From Photobacterium toruni (lineage in GTDB: Bacteria > Pseudomonadota > Gammaproteobacteria > Enterobacterales > Vibrionaceae), in contig NZ_AP024855.1 in assembly GCF_024529955.1 (NCBI RefSeq), forward strand, positions 372,001 to 436,000: 64,000 nucleotides of DNA, in the 5' to 3' direction. Shown here piece after piece: positions 25,920 through 33,623 of this stretch. Positions within the stretch are counted from its first letter, which is position 1. Each line of letters opens with the position of its first letter. The translations under genes and the position numbers were made by a program. Under the pieces are notes generated by a model, which saw nothing but the letters and a program-made list of their open reading frames with translations, did no database searches and was not told where the DNA came from.

Positions 25920-26674
25920 TGGATAATGTTTTCTTTTCTGGGTCAATCAGTATCAATACTTTGCCTGAGCGAATAAAGCAAAGCCTTGATGCAATAAAAA
26001 GCGAAGGGAAATATCGAATTTTGGTCGGTGATGCAAATGGATTCGACTCTCTTTTACAAAAGTATTGCGCAAAAATCGGTTTAACCGATGTTACTGTATA
26101 TACAATTAGCGAAGTACCACGAAACCATGAAGCAGCCTTTGATGTAAAACATGTCAAAGTTCCAGATGGCATTCGAGGAGGAAGACAACGCCAAACATTC
26201 AAAGATGAAAAAATGACTCTTGACTCAAACATTAGCTATGTAGTTTGGGATGAGAAAAGCAAAGGTTCTTACTCAAATATAATTAGAGCTTTTAATAAGG
26301 ATAAGAAAGTAAGAGTCTTTTCTGCTAAAAACGACGCTCCGATAAATAATATTGATATCGATAGCATTAATAAGATCTACTTCAATTCAAATGGACTTGT
26401 GGCGAAAGATCTATTAGATGAGTTGTTTAAGAAGGGAGTTAAAGAGTTTGATAACGTAAGACAACTATACTCTTACCTCTTGAACAATAACTATATCGAA
26501 AAGCTAGATTTGTCATCTAACGTATATAGAACTCTAAACACAGAATATGCACTTGATAACTTCTATCGAGGAAGACATAGCGGAGTGAAGTTTAAATATG
26601 AGCTAGTACAGGCTCTCGTGAACAAGTTTCAGGATAAAAGTAAAGTTGGCACCTATGGTGGAATACGAGGGTAA
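25919..26674 (+). CDS. SLOG-like Rossmann protein, partner of the phosphoribosyltransferase
   Basis: A 251-residue protein. Residues 1-134 look like the SLOG/DprA/LOG-type nucleotide-binding fold: strand VFFSGSIS, RILVGDANGFDSLLQKYC (glycine loop GDANGFD, 37-43), then TFKDEKMTLDSNISYVVWD and EKSKGSYSNIIRAF, the usual ligand-binding turn. Residues 150-251 form a separate helical region with no recognised family. SLOG domains bind nucleotide ligands or hydrolyse nucleotide-glycosides, and some act as sensors in anti-phage systems. TAATG coupling to the phosphoribosyltransferase implies a shared function. Downstream lie about 565 gene-free bases with a repeat element and a terminator. Confidence 0.65.
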   Translation: MDNVFFSGSISINTLPERIKQSLDAIKSEGKYRILVGDANGFDSLLQKYCAKIGLTDVTVYTISEVPRNHEAAFDVKHVKVPDGIRGGRQRQTFKDEKMTLDSNISYVVWDEKSKGSYSNIIRAFNKDKKVRVFSAKNDAPINNIDIDSINKIYFNSNGLVAKDLLDELFKKGVKEFDNVRQLYSYLLNNNYIEKLDLSSNVYRTLNTEYALDNFYRGRHSGVKFKYELVQALVNKFQDKSKVGTYGGIRG

Positions 26675-26830
26675 TTGTGGCATAACAGAATATTAATAAA
26701 CATTCTTGTTTTATGTGTAAAAATACACTCATAAGATACCTTTGTCATAATCGGTACCATCTTTATATATTATGAGCTTGGTGGCGATTTTTACACCCAA
26801 TGCTTTTTGAGAGGATGTAGAAAGTAATAT

Positions 26831-27003
26831 ATGTATTTAATCAATCTTAAATACATATAGAAAATTAAAATCACCTATTTTTCATTATAACTGTTTATAT
26901 ATACAGTTAATAAAACTAATCCAAAATCACGTCAATACAATATGAATGAGTATTTGCTCTGAATGATAAAGGGGCAATTATGAGTTAGCTTAATAGCTAA
27001 CTC
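26831..27003. repeat. Right islet repeat, copy 2 (about 170 bp)
   Basis: A diverged copy of 3377-3548 that ends in an intact stem-loop GAGTTAGC (26982-26989) / GCTAACTC (26996-27003). It lies downstream of the SLOG gene. The surrounding gene-free stretch 26675-27239 has no other ORF. Confidence 0.6.
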
Positions 27004-27193
27004 ACTTATGATCACCAAGCGATTCTGTCGTACCTTAACTACCAAGCGACTTTAAATCCCAAAATTGATCAAACCTTTTTGTATCTGGATCATTTTTATT
27101 GTGATCGATCAATCTATATTGTCAGGTGACAGCTAACCGAGAATATTGAGATAGTGGCAAGAGTCAGCACGGTGATTAAAGGCCAGATAAAAC

Positions 27194-27217
27194 AAAACCG
27201 CCATGCTCGGCGGTTTT
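27194..27217. terminator. Bidirectional terminator
   Basis: A 9-bp stem AAAACCGCC/GGCGGTTTT with a 6-base loop. It serves the HigA gene on the minus strand and could also stop transcription from the left. Confidence 0.75.
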
Positions 27218-27239
27218 ATTAGCGATAGCACGGCGGTTA

Positions 27240-27707
27240 TTAATCAATGAAGGTTTCAAAAGGTAAATTGAAATACTCACTGAAGCCTTTTGCTTGAGCT
27301 AAATTAATAGCTCTTTTTCCATTTAAAATATCGCTGATCACGCTTTGAGGCGCGATATGTTTTAAATCAGATTGTTTAAGCTCCTTAATATCCATCAAGC
27401 CCTTTAGCATTTCTACAGCGGGAACTTTAGGCATAATTAAATGGTTCGTTTCAAATTCTTCGATGCGGTCTGAAATTGCATGGACATAAACCATACAAAC
27501 ATCAGTTTCAGAGGTCGCCATATCCATTAGCTCATCCATTAATTCAGCGCGTTCTAGCACTTCCGCTTCAGTTTCAATTGGTTTCGTTGAATAGTTAAAT
27601 AAAATTAGGGCATTCTGTGCGTAGTCACTTAGGACATCTGACATTGCCTCAAACATGCCGCTTAGATTTGCGGTGTTCAATCCAACATTTTCATGGTGTT
27701 TAATCAT
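27240..27707 (-). CDS. higA: HigA-type antitoxin with C-terminal HTH
   Basis: A 155-residue antitoxin that follows a HigB toxin. The C-terminal 55 residues form a helix-turn-helix: MLKGLMDIKELKQSDLKHIA, then PQSVISDILNGKRAINLAQAKGFSEYF. The acidic N-terminal half probably wraps the toxin. The start has GGAG 7 bases upstream. It lies 26 bases downstream of the toxin gene, the toxin-first order usual for higBA. It likely represses its own promoter at the tandem palindromes upstream of the toxin. Confidence 0.85.
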   Translation of the reverse strand: MIKHHENVGLNTANLSGMFEAMSDVLSDYAQNALILFNYSTKPIETEAEVLERAELMDELMDMATSETDVCMVYVHAISDRIEEFETNHLIMPKVPAVEMLKGLMDIKELKQSDLKHIAPQSVISDILNGKRAINLAQAKGFSEYFNLPFETFID

Positions 27708-27733
27708 AACTGCTCCAAAATATACGGAGGTGA

Positions 27734-28090
27734 TTACTTAATATGACTTTTAATCCATTTGTCATAATCTGCATGAGATAAAATCTCACGAATAAAAATC
27801 TTACTGCGAGTACTATCAATACGAGCCAAAATGCGACAGTCGTTCTTATGAACGTCAAAAATGTAAAGGTCGTAATTGTTACCGTTAAAAGCCGTTTCAC
27901 CTACTTTACGTGCAGGGACACGATCAACATTCCAGCCACTTTGTGTACGCCAAAGCGCTTTAATTTGAGCAAAAGATTCAAACTTTAAGCCTGTTCGATT
28001 GAATGTCTGTTGCCAGAGAGTCAACCCAACCCGCCACTGTGGGTACATCAACATTGCCTGTTTAATTCGAGTTGTAGTGATGATCCGCAC
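27734..28090 (-). CDS. higB: HigB-type mRNA interferase toxin
   Basis: A 118-residue RelE-fold toxin of the HigB (E. coli type) branch, which cleaves ribosome-bound mRNA. It is recognised by MRIITTTRIKQAMLMYPQWR, the middle block WNVDRVPARK and the ending KIFIREILSHADYDKWIKSH. The start is GTG at 28090, with AAAGGG 9 bases upstream. An ATG close by is out of frame. It is the first gene of a toxin-antitoxin operon next to the second accessory islet. Confidence 0.85.
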   Translation of the reverse strand: MRIITTTRIKQAMLMYPQWRVGLTLWQQTFNRTGLKFESFAQIKALWRTQSGWNVDRVPARKVGETAFNGNNYDLYIFDVHKNDCRILARIDSTRSKIFIREILSHADYDKWIKSHIK

Positions 28091-28126
28091 GCATATTAAC
28101 CCTTTGCTATGAATTTTAGGTCAGAT

Positions 28127-28160
28127 TATCGCAAAGTGCGATATATAGCAATATGCGATA
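28127..28160 (-). promoter_or_regulatory. Tandem palindromic operators of higBA
   Basis: Two adjacent 17-bp palindromes, TATCGCAAAGTGCGATA (28127-28143) and TATAGCAATATGCGATA (28144-28160), lie 37-70 bases upstream of the higB start. They match the expected binding sites of a dimeric HTH antitoxin. Confidence 0.7.
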
Positions 28161-28422
28161 TGGTTTATTTTCAGAAGTGAGATGCAACAGGAAAGAAAAA
28201 AGCAGCTATCAGCTAAGATAAATCGAATACTAATGCTATTGCTCCGTTAAATTAAATGTAATGATTTAATTTATGTGGTAACTACTGCACATAAATATAA
28301 CAATAAAAAACATGTAAGTAACTTTCTTACACTCAGTCTTAATGCATAGTGATGAACCTACAAAATTATCAACTTATATAGTTGTATCAATAAAGATTAC
28401 AAATAAACTCTTTAAACGCAAA

Positions 28423-28444
28423 AAGCCTCCACTGCGGGAGGCTT
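28423..28444 (-). terminator. Terminator of modABC
   Basis: On the minus strand AAGCCTCCC/GGAGGCTT is followed by TTT, about 140 bases after the modC stop. The gene-free stretch 28161-28580 otherwise shows nothing recognisable. Confidence 0.65.
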
Positions 28445-28580
28445 GGTATTATATAAATAATCGTTAACATATTCTTTTAAGGCATAATTGTAACGAAAAC
28501 TCATTTCCATACACCTTATGCTTACTTTTTACTCAAAATAATATAATAACATTATAAATCATAAGCTTATTTATAATATT

Positions 28581-29681
28581 TTAAGCTAAATCATCTTTAG
28601 TGACACTCACACCTTTGATTTGAGCAAAGACCTGATCACCGACTTTAAGTGCTAATTCATCTGCCGCCCATGCAGTAATATTAGCCCATAAATGGGTTTC
28701 GCCAATACGCAGTTTTACTTCCACACGCTCTTTGTCAGCATAATGAATTTTATCTATCCTAGCTGCAAGTATATTACGAATACTGCTTGTTTGAGGATAA
28801 TGACGCGCAATTGATACATCATTAGAAAAAATACGCACACGGATCCATTCCCCTCGCTGATGAGGCAGCTGTGTTACCCACAATGACGCATCATGACTCA
28901 ACATCACTTGCGTTAATGCATAACGAGGATGATTAATATTCACGCGCGCACTTAATAACGAACTCTGCTCTTTTACTGGCAACCACGGTCGCATTTCAGG
29001 AGAACTCCAAACAGAATTCACATGTCCAGAAATCAACACCTTGCCTTGGTTTAGCATCACCATTGAATCCGCTAAGCGTAAGATTTCATCTAAACTGTGG
29101 GTCACATAAATAATCGGCGTATTAACTTCTTTGGCCAGTTTTTCCAAATAAGGCATCAATTCTTGTTTACGTGGCATATCTAACGACGCTAAAGGCTCAT
29201 CCATTAGTAACATATCTGGCTTAGTCAATAATGCTCGCCCTATTGCTACTCGTTGCTTTTCACCGCCAGATAACGAAGCGGGATAGCGTTGTAATAATGG
29301 CTCAATACCTAATAGATTAACCACATCATCAAAATGTTGTTGGTCAGTCTTCTTAACACCATAATTTAAATTGCCTTTAACGGTATAATGCGGAAACAAG
29401 CGTGCATCTTGAAAAACATAACCAATATTACGTTTATCAGCACTTAATGCGACACCTTGTTGGCTATTAAATAAAACGCGCTCACCAAGCTGGATATAAC
29501 CATCATCAGGGTGACTTAACCCACTAAGTACATTCACTAATGAAGTTTTTCCTGCACCAGAACGACCAAAAATAGCGGTAATTCCCTGCATAGGCACATC
29601 AAGATCAATCGCTAAAGCGAGATCACCTAATTGTTGAGTAAAGCACATTTTCAATCGTTTTTGCGCAGCTTTAGTGCTCAT
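28581..29681 (-). CDS. modC: Molybdate ABC transporter ATP-binding protein ModC
   Basis: A 366-residue ATPase that powers molybdate import. Walker A is GRSGAGKT at residues 39-46, the ABC signature is LSGGEKQRVAIGRAL, Walker B is DMLLMDEPLASLD, and the H-loop lies in IYVTHSLDE. A C-terminal TOBE/MOP domain starts near residue 290 (SSIRNILAARIDKIHYADKERVEVKLRIG) and may sense molybdate. ATG 29681 overlaps the modB TAA by one base (TAATG), so translation is coupled; the longer upstream frame is rejected. It is the last gene of modABC. Confidence 0.95.
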   Translation of the reverse strand: MSTKAAQKRLKMCFTQQLGDLALAIDLDVPMQGITAIFGRSGAGKTSLVNVLSGLSHPDDGYIQLGERVLFNSQQGVALSADKRNIGYVFQDARLFPHYTVKGNLNYGVKKTDQQHFDDVVNLLGIEPLLQRYPASLSGGEKQRVAIGRALLTKPDMLLMDEPLASLDMPRKQELMPYLEKLAKEVNTPIIYVTHSLDEILRLADSMVMLNQGKVLISGHVNSVWSSPEMRPWLPVKEQSSLLSARVNINHPRYALTQVMLSHDASLWVTQLPHQRGEWIRVRIFSNDVSIARHYPQTSSIRNILAARIDKIHYADKERVEVKLRIGETHLWANITAWAADELALKVGDQVFAQIKGVSVTKDDLA

Positions 29682-30370
29682 TATGCTGCCCCCAATCGTT
29701 TTCTCGCCACACGGGTTAACCATTCAGAAGCAAATAATGATAATAATGCGATCACAATAGCGACAATACACAATCGTGCCGCTTCACTTTCAGCGCCAGG
29801 CGTTTCAATAAAAGAGTACATAGCCAATGGAATGGTTTGAGTTTGACCCGGAATGTTAGACACAAACGTAATAGTCGCACCAAATTCACCCAGCGCACGA
29901 GCAAAAGCGAGAATAGTACCAGTAAGAATACCGGGGATCATTAACGGTAAAGTAATGGTAATAAATACTCGAACTGATGATGCACCTAAAGTACGCGCAG
30001 CCTGTTCAAGTTTTTTATCTACGCCTTCCAACGCTAATCGAATTGACCGCACCATTAATGGAAATGACACCACAGCGACAGCTAAGGCTGCTCCACGCCA
30101 ACTAAAACTAAAGGTAAAACCAAACCATTCATATAACCACTTTCCAACTAAACCTTGGCGTCCCATCGTTATTAACAATAAATACCCAATAACCACGGGA
30201 GGAAGCACTAACGGTAAATGAATCAATCCATCTAATAATGATTTACCCCAAAATTGACGTCGAGCCAATAACCACGCACACCCAATTCCCAATGGTAAAC
30301 TGAAGATCACTGCCACACTGGCAATTTTCAAACTTAAAAATAACGCTTCTAATTCATATTCAGTTAGCAC
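29681..30370 (-). CDS. modB: Molybdate ABC transporter permease ModB
   Basis: A 229-residue inner-membrane permease with about five membrane helices and the EAA-loop EQAARTLGASSVRVFITITLP that docks on ModC. HLPLVLPPVVIGYLLL and FARALGEFGATITFVSNIPG are family hallmarks. GTG 30370, preceded by AGGA at 9 bases, gives the same length as E. coli ModB (229 residues) and a matching N-terminus (LTEYELEALFLSLKIAS). The longer ATG frame from 30424 adds 18 unsupported residues. It is separated from modA by 205 bases that hold a hairpin. Confidence 0.95.
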   Translation of the reverse strand: MLTEYELEALFLSLKIASVAVIFSLPLGIGCAWLLARRQFWGKSLLDGLIHLPLVLPPVVIGYLLLITMGRQGLVGKWLYEWFGFTFSFSWRGAALAVAVVSFPLMVRSIRLALEGVDKKLEQAARTLGASSVRVFITITLPLMIPGILTGTILAFARALGEFGATITFVSNIPGQTQTIPLAMYSFIETPGAESEAARLCIVAIVIALLSLFASEWLTRVARKRLGAA

Positions 30371-30500
30371 TAACAACAATCCTGTAAAACTTTTACTCGT
30401 TATAGCAACAGCATAGATAATCATTCACTGGTCGTCAGCAACGATTTAACCGCTATGCTTTTATTCGCTGTTTTTAACCATAATACCGAATAAAACATAA

Positions 30501-30528
30501 AAGGTACTAAGCTTTCACTCAGTACCTT
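30501..30528 (-). terminator. Hairpin between modA and modB (possible attenuator)
   Basis: On the minus strand AAGGTACT/AGTACCTT with a 12-base loop is followed by TTATGTTTTATT. Its position inside the operon suggests partial termination or an mRNA-stabilising 3' end for modA. Confidence 0.5.
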
Positions 30529-30575
30529 CGGCTTAATCTATTTATTGATTATTTATATACGGTGTATTTAACAAA

Positions 30576-31349
30576 CTACGACTTTGTTACCGAATCAAAA
30601 CCATAAGATTTAAAAATCGCAGCTGCTTGAGGTTGTTGTAAATACTGATAAAAGCCTTGTGCGGCAGGAGTAACATTACCTTTCACTAGTGCCATTGGGT
30701 ACACGATAGGTTTATGTGAATCCGCTGGGAATTGGTAGACTGTTTTAACTTTTTTAGAAATTTCAGCATCCGTTTTATAAACAATACCTAACTGAGCTTC
30801 ACCACGCTCAACGAGCACTAATGCTGAACGAACATTATTTGCGCTAGCTAATAGCGGTTGTGCTTGTTTCCATAACCCTAAAAATTCTAATGCTTGTTTC
30901 GCATAAATACCAGCAGGCACATAATTAGGATCACCTACCGCTAAACGAGTGCCATCTAATGCTTTGGCTAAGTTCCAACTCGCGTTTACTTCAATTTTAT
31001 TTTGTGGATAAGCCAAAGGAGCAACCATCACTAAGCTATTCTTAACGATGTCTTTACGAGTATTAGCCGCTATTGCTCCCTGCTTTTCAGCATAATCCAT
31101 CCATTTTTCATTTGCTGATAAATAAATATTAGCGGGTGCACCTTGGCTTACCTGACGCGCTAACGCTGATGACGATGCAAATGATAATGTTGTTTCCACG
31201 CCTGTTTTTTGTTGATACTTAGCAGCAATAGCATTGAGTGCATTCGTAAGTGACGATGCTGCAAATACCGTCACTTTTTCAGCTGCTAAAGCGGGTTGCG
31301 CAAACAAAGATAATACAGCAGCAGTGATAACAGCAGATTTTAAAGACAT
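30576..31349 (-). CDS. modA: Molybdate ABC transporter substrate-binding protein ModA
   Basis: A 257-residue periplasmic binding protein for molybdate or tungstate. It has a signal peptide (MSLKSAVITAAVLSLFAQPA, cleavage near LAA-E at residue 22), then VTVFAASSLTNALNAIAAKY, where the Ser pair binds the oxyanion, LSFASSSALARQV, and GDPNYVPAGIYAKQAL. ATG 31349 has GGAG at 6 bases and is preferred over two ATGs upstream. It is the first gene of modABC and is repressed, by inference, by ModE at the palindrome 20-43 bases upstream. Confidence 0.95.
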   Translation of the reverse strand: MSLKSAVITAAVLSLFAQPALAAEKVTVFAASSLTNALNAIAAKYQQKTGVETTLSFASSSALARQVSQGAPANIYLSANEKWMDYAEKQGAIAANTRKDIVKNSLVMVAPLAYPQNKIEVNASWNLAKALDGTRLAVGDPNYVPAGIYAKQALEFLGLWKQAQPLLASANNVRSALVLVERGEAQLGIVYKTDAEISKKVKTVYQFPADSHKPIVYPMALVKGNVTPAAQGFYQYLQQPQAAAIFKSYGFDSVTKS

Positions 31350-31368
31350 AACAGACTCCATAATATTT

Positions 31369-31392
31369 CGATATATAGTAATGTATATATCG
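31369..31392 (-). promoter_or_regulatory. ModE operator
   Basis: The perfect palindrome CGATATATA-N6-TATATATCG matches the ModE site pattern CGNTATATA-N6-TATATANCG. It lies 20-43 bases before the modA start, overlapping the expected transcription start. A modE gene is present at 50530. Confidence 0.85.
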
Positions 31393-31567
31393 AGAATTAC
31401 CAAGAATAAATTTAACCTAATTATAAAAGTTCATCATACAGCCATGAGATAACCACTTTGTAGAATTTCACAAAATAAGTTTCTTAATATTAGATAAATA
31501 TATCGATAGATAAGAGGAATATAATGACGCTATTGTCCACTTTCTACATATTATAAAAAGGTATTCT

Positions 31568-31906
31568 ATGAAAATTCTTATTCATGTTAACCAAGCTGAA
31601 CGTTGGGAAATTGCATTAAATAACGTTAAAAATATTATCGCAATGGATAATACAGCAATAGTTGAACTCGCATTAAATGGTGAGGCACCAGCCCTCGTTA
31701 CCAACGTAAAACTAGCTCAAAATAAACAGACTGAAATTATTGAACGTTTGATTCAAAGCGACGTTATTATTACCGTTTGTCAACACTCACTAGATAGCCT
31801 TGCAATTCATGCAGATCAACTGGCTACTGGTGTTAAAATCGTTGCCGCAGGCGCTTATGAAATCGCACTCCGCCAACAGCAAGGATTTGGCTATCTTAAA
31901 CCTTAG
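31568..31906 (+). CDS. DsrE/DsrF-like family protein
   Basis: A 112-residue small cytoplasmic protein resembling the DsrE fold (MKILIHVNQAERWEIALNNVKNII, then VELALNGEAPALV, and the VKIVAAGAYEIALRQQQGFGYLKP ending). The conserved cysteine used by true sulfur carriers appears only as CQHSLDSL near residue 77, the usual position of the DsrE-family Cys. A role in sulfur transfer is possible but not shown. AAAAGG lies 6 bases before ATG 31568. It is divergent from modABC with 218 bases between. Confidence 0.75.
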   Translation: MKILIHVNQAERWEIALNNVKNIIAMDNTAIVELALNGEAPALVTNVKLAQNKQTEIIERLIQSDVIITVCQHSLDSLAIHADQLATGVKIVAAGAYEIALRQQQGFGYLKP

Positions 31907-32135
31907 CATCTAGTATCATAGTAAAAAGCAAGTAATGTGAAATGTGACTAGATCAATCCACATCAAAGCAATCGATTTCTATTTTAAAAATTGAGCAATT
32001 TTATGCCATTTATGGCGTAAATCTACAGCCTCAACAAGATCTTGATCACAAATGGAGGTAATCTATAAAATAGTTATTTTCATTCATTTATTGCACTGTA
32101 TTATCGGCGAAAATCCATCGTTTCGGTAATACACC

Positions 32136-33542
32136 ATGTTTAAAAAAACGTTACTTGCTGTTTCTCTAGCTGCAACTTCGCTTATTAGCACATCAGCTTA
32201 TGCAATTGAAAATGTTGATTTATTGATAAAAAATGCGACAGTGCTTACCATGGATCAAGACAAAACTGTGTTTGATAATGGTTTAATCGCAGTAAAAGGT
32301 AATAAAATTTATGCCGTTACTGATGGTACGAATCTAAGTGAATACAAAGCAATTAAAACCATTGATGCTGATGGTGATATTGTTATGCCAGGTCTTATTA
32401 ATTCTCATACTCACGCATCAATGACTGTTTTTCGCTCTATGGCTGATGATGTGCCAGATCGATTACACCGTTATATTTTCCCGCTAGAAAAAAAACTGGT
32501 TTCGCGTGACATGGTGCGTATCGGTGCACAGCTTGGCAACGTAGAAATGCTTAAAGGTGGTGTAACAACTTATGCTGATATGTATTACTTTGAAGATGAA
32601 GTAGCTAAAACTGTTGATCAGATTGGTATGCGCGCTATTTTGGGAGAAACCATCATTCAGTTTCCTGTAGCGAGCGCTAAAACACCAGAAGATGGTATTA
32701 AATACACACTTAATTTTATTGAACAATATAAAGACCACCCACGCATTACCCCTGCATTTGCACCTCATGGTCCTTACACAAACTCAACTGAAACGCTACA
32801 AACTATCGCTAAGCTATCATTAAAACATGACGTGCCAGTAATGATGCACCTTGCTGAATCTGATCGTGAGCGTGAAGTAATTGCTAAACGTTCTGGCGGT
32901 CTATCTCCAATTAAATACATGGAATCAATTGGTGCACTAAATTCTAACTTCTTAGCTGCCCACGTTATTGATGCAAATGACGAAGATATCGCTATTTTGA
33001 AAAAGCATGATGTTGGTGTTGCTCATAACATGAGTGCTAATATCAAATCAGCTAAAGGTGTCGCACCTGCATTAAAAATGTTTAATGACGGATTGCGCAT
33101 TGGTCTTGGTACTGATGGTCCTATGTCGGGTAATACATTAAGTACCATTGATGAATTTAACCAAGTAGCGAAAGTACACAAATTAGTCAATAAAGATCGC
33201 GCAGCAATGCCTCCAATCAATGTGATTGAAATGGCAACCATTGGCGCGGCACGTGCGTTACACATGGAAGATAAAATTGGTTCTTTAGAAGTTGGTAAAC
33301 TGGCGGATATTATTGTGATTGATACGAAAGCACCCAATATGATTCCAGTTTATAACCCATACTCTGCATTAGTATATTCAGCGTATGCAACCAATGTTAA
33401 GCACTCTGTGGTTGACGGTAAATTGCTAATGGAAGATCGTAACATTCTCACGGTTAATGAAAAAACAGTACGCGATGAAGCACTAAAGTTTGCTGATGTC
33501 GTTCGTAAAACCGTGGTCGAAAGCGGCGAAATCGTACAATAG
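32136..33542 (+). CDS. Exported amidohydrolase, MTA/SAH-deaminase-like
   Basis: A 468-residue metal-dependent amidohydrolase related to 5-methylthioadenosine/S-adenosylhomocysteine deaminases. It carries a clear signal peptide (MFKKTLLAVSLAATSLISTS, cleavage after AYA, residue 23). Metal ligands are visible: HTHAS (His91, His93), MMHLAE, HNMSANIKSA and LGTDGPMSG. GKLADIIVIDT is the typical C-terminal segment. Most relatives are cytoplasmic, so periplasmic export is unusual. The substrate may be a nucleoside or another cyclic amidine scavenged outside the cytoplasm (inference). It is monocistronic, with a terminator downstream. Confidence 0.85.
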   Translation: MFKKTLLAVSLAATSLISTSAYAIENVDLLIKNATVLTMDQDKTVFDNGLIAVKGNKIYAVTDGTNLSEYKAIKTIDADGDIVMPGLINSHTHASMTVFRSMADDVPDRLHRYIFPLEKKLVSRDMVRIGAQLGNVEMLKGGVTTYADMYYFEDEVAKTVDQIGMRAILGETIIQFPVASAKTPEDGIKYTLNFIEQYKDHPRITPAFAPHGPYTNSTETLQTIAKLSLKHDVPVMMHLAESDREREVIAKRSGGLSPIKYMESIGALNSNFLAAHVIDANDEDIAILKKHDVGVAHNMSANIKSAKGVAPALKMFNDGLRIGLGTDGPMSGNTLSTIDEFNQVAKVHKLVNKDRAAMPPINVIEMATIGAARALHMEDKIGSLEVGKLADIIVIDTKAPNMIPVYNPYSALVYSAYATNVKHSVVDGKLLMEDRNILTVNEKTVRDEALKFADVVRKTVVESGEIVQ

Positions 33543-33567
33543 CTCTGATATAGATCTGTTATTTAAG

Positions 33568-33590
33568 AAAAGAGTGCCCAGCACTCTTTT
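33568..33590. terminator. Terminator of the amidohydrolase gene
   Basis: A 10-bp stem AAAAGAGTGC/GCACTCTTTT with a 3-base loop, 25 bases after the stop. It can also serve the convergent methyltransferase gene. Confidence 0.8.
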
Positions 33591-33623
33591 CTATCTTCAC
33601 TAACACCACCACAGTCACATCAC

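Noticed and set aside
26675..26830. A second attC site after the SLOG gene
   Set aside because: I looked for RYYYAAC and GTTRRRY boxes because islet 1 has an attC. GCATAAC near 26690 breaks the consensus and no matching R' box follows.
31935..31965. Possible CRP site before the exported amidohydrolase
   Set aside because: Only the left half (AAATGTGA) fits. The right half is not TCACATTT at the required spacing.
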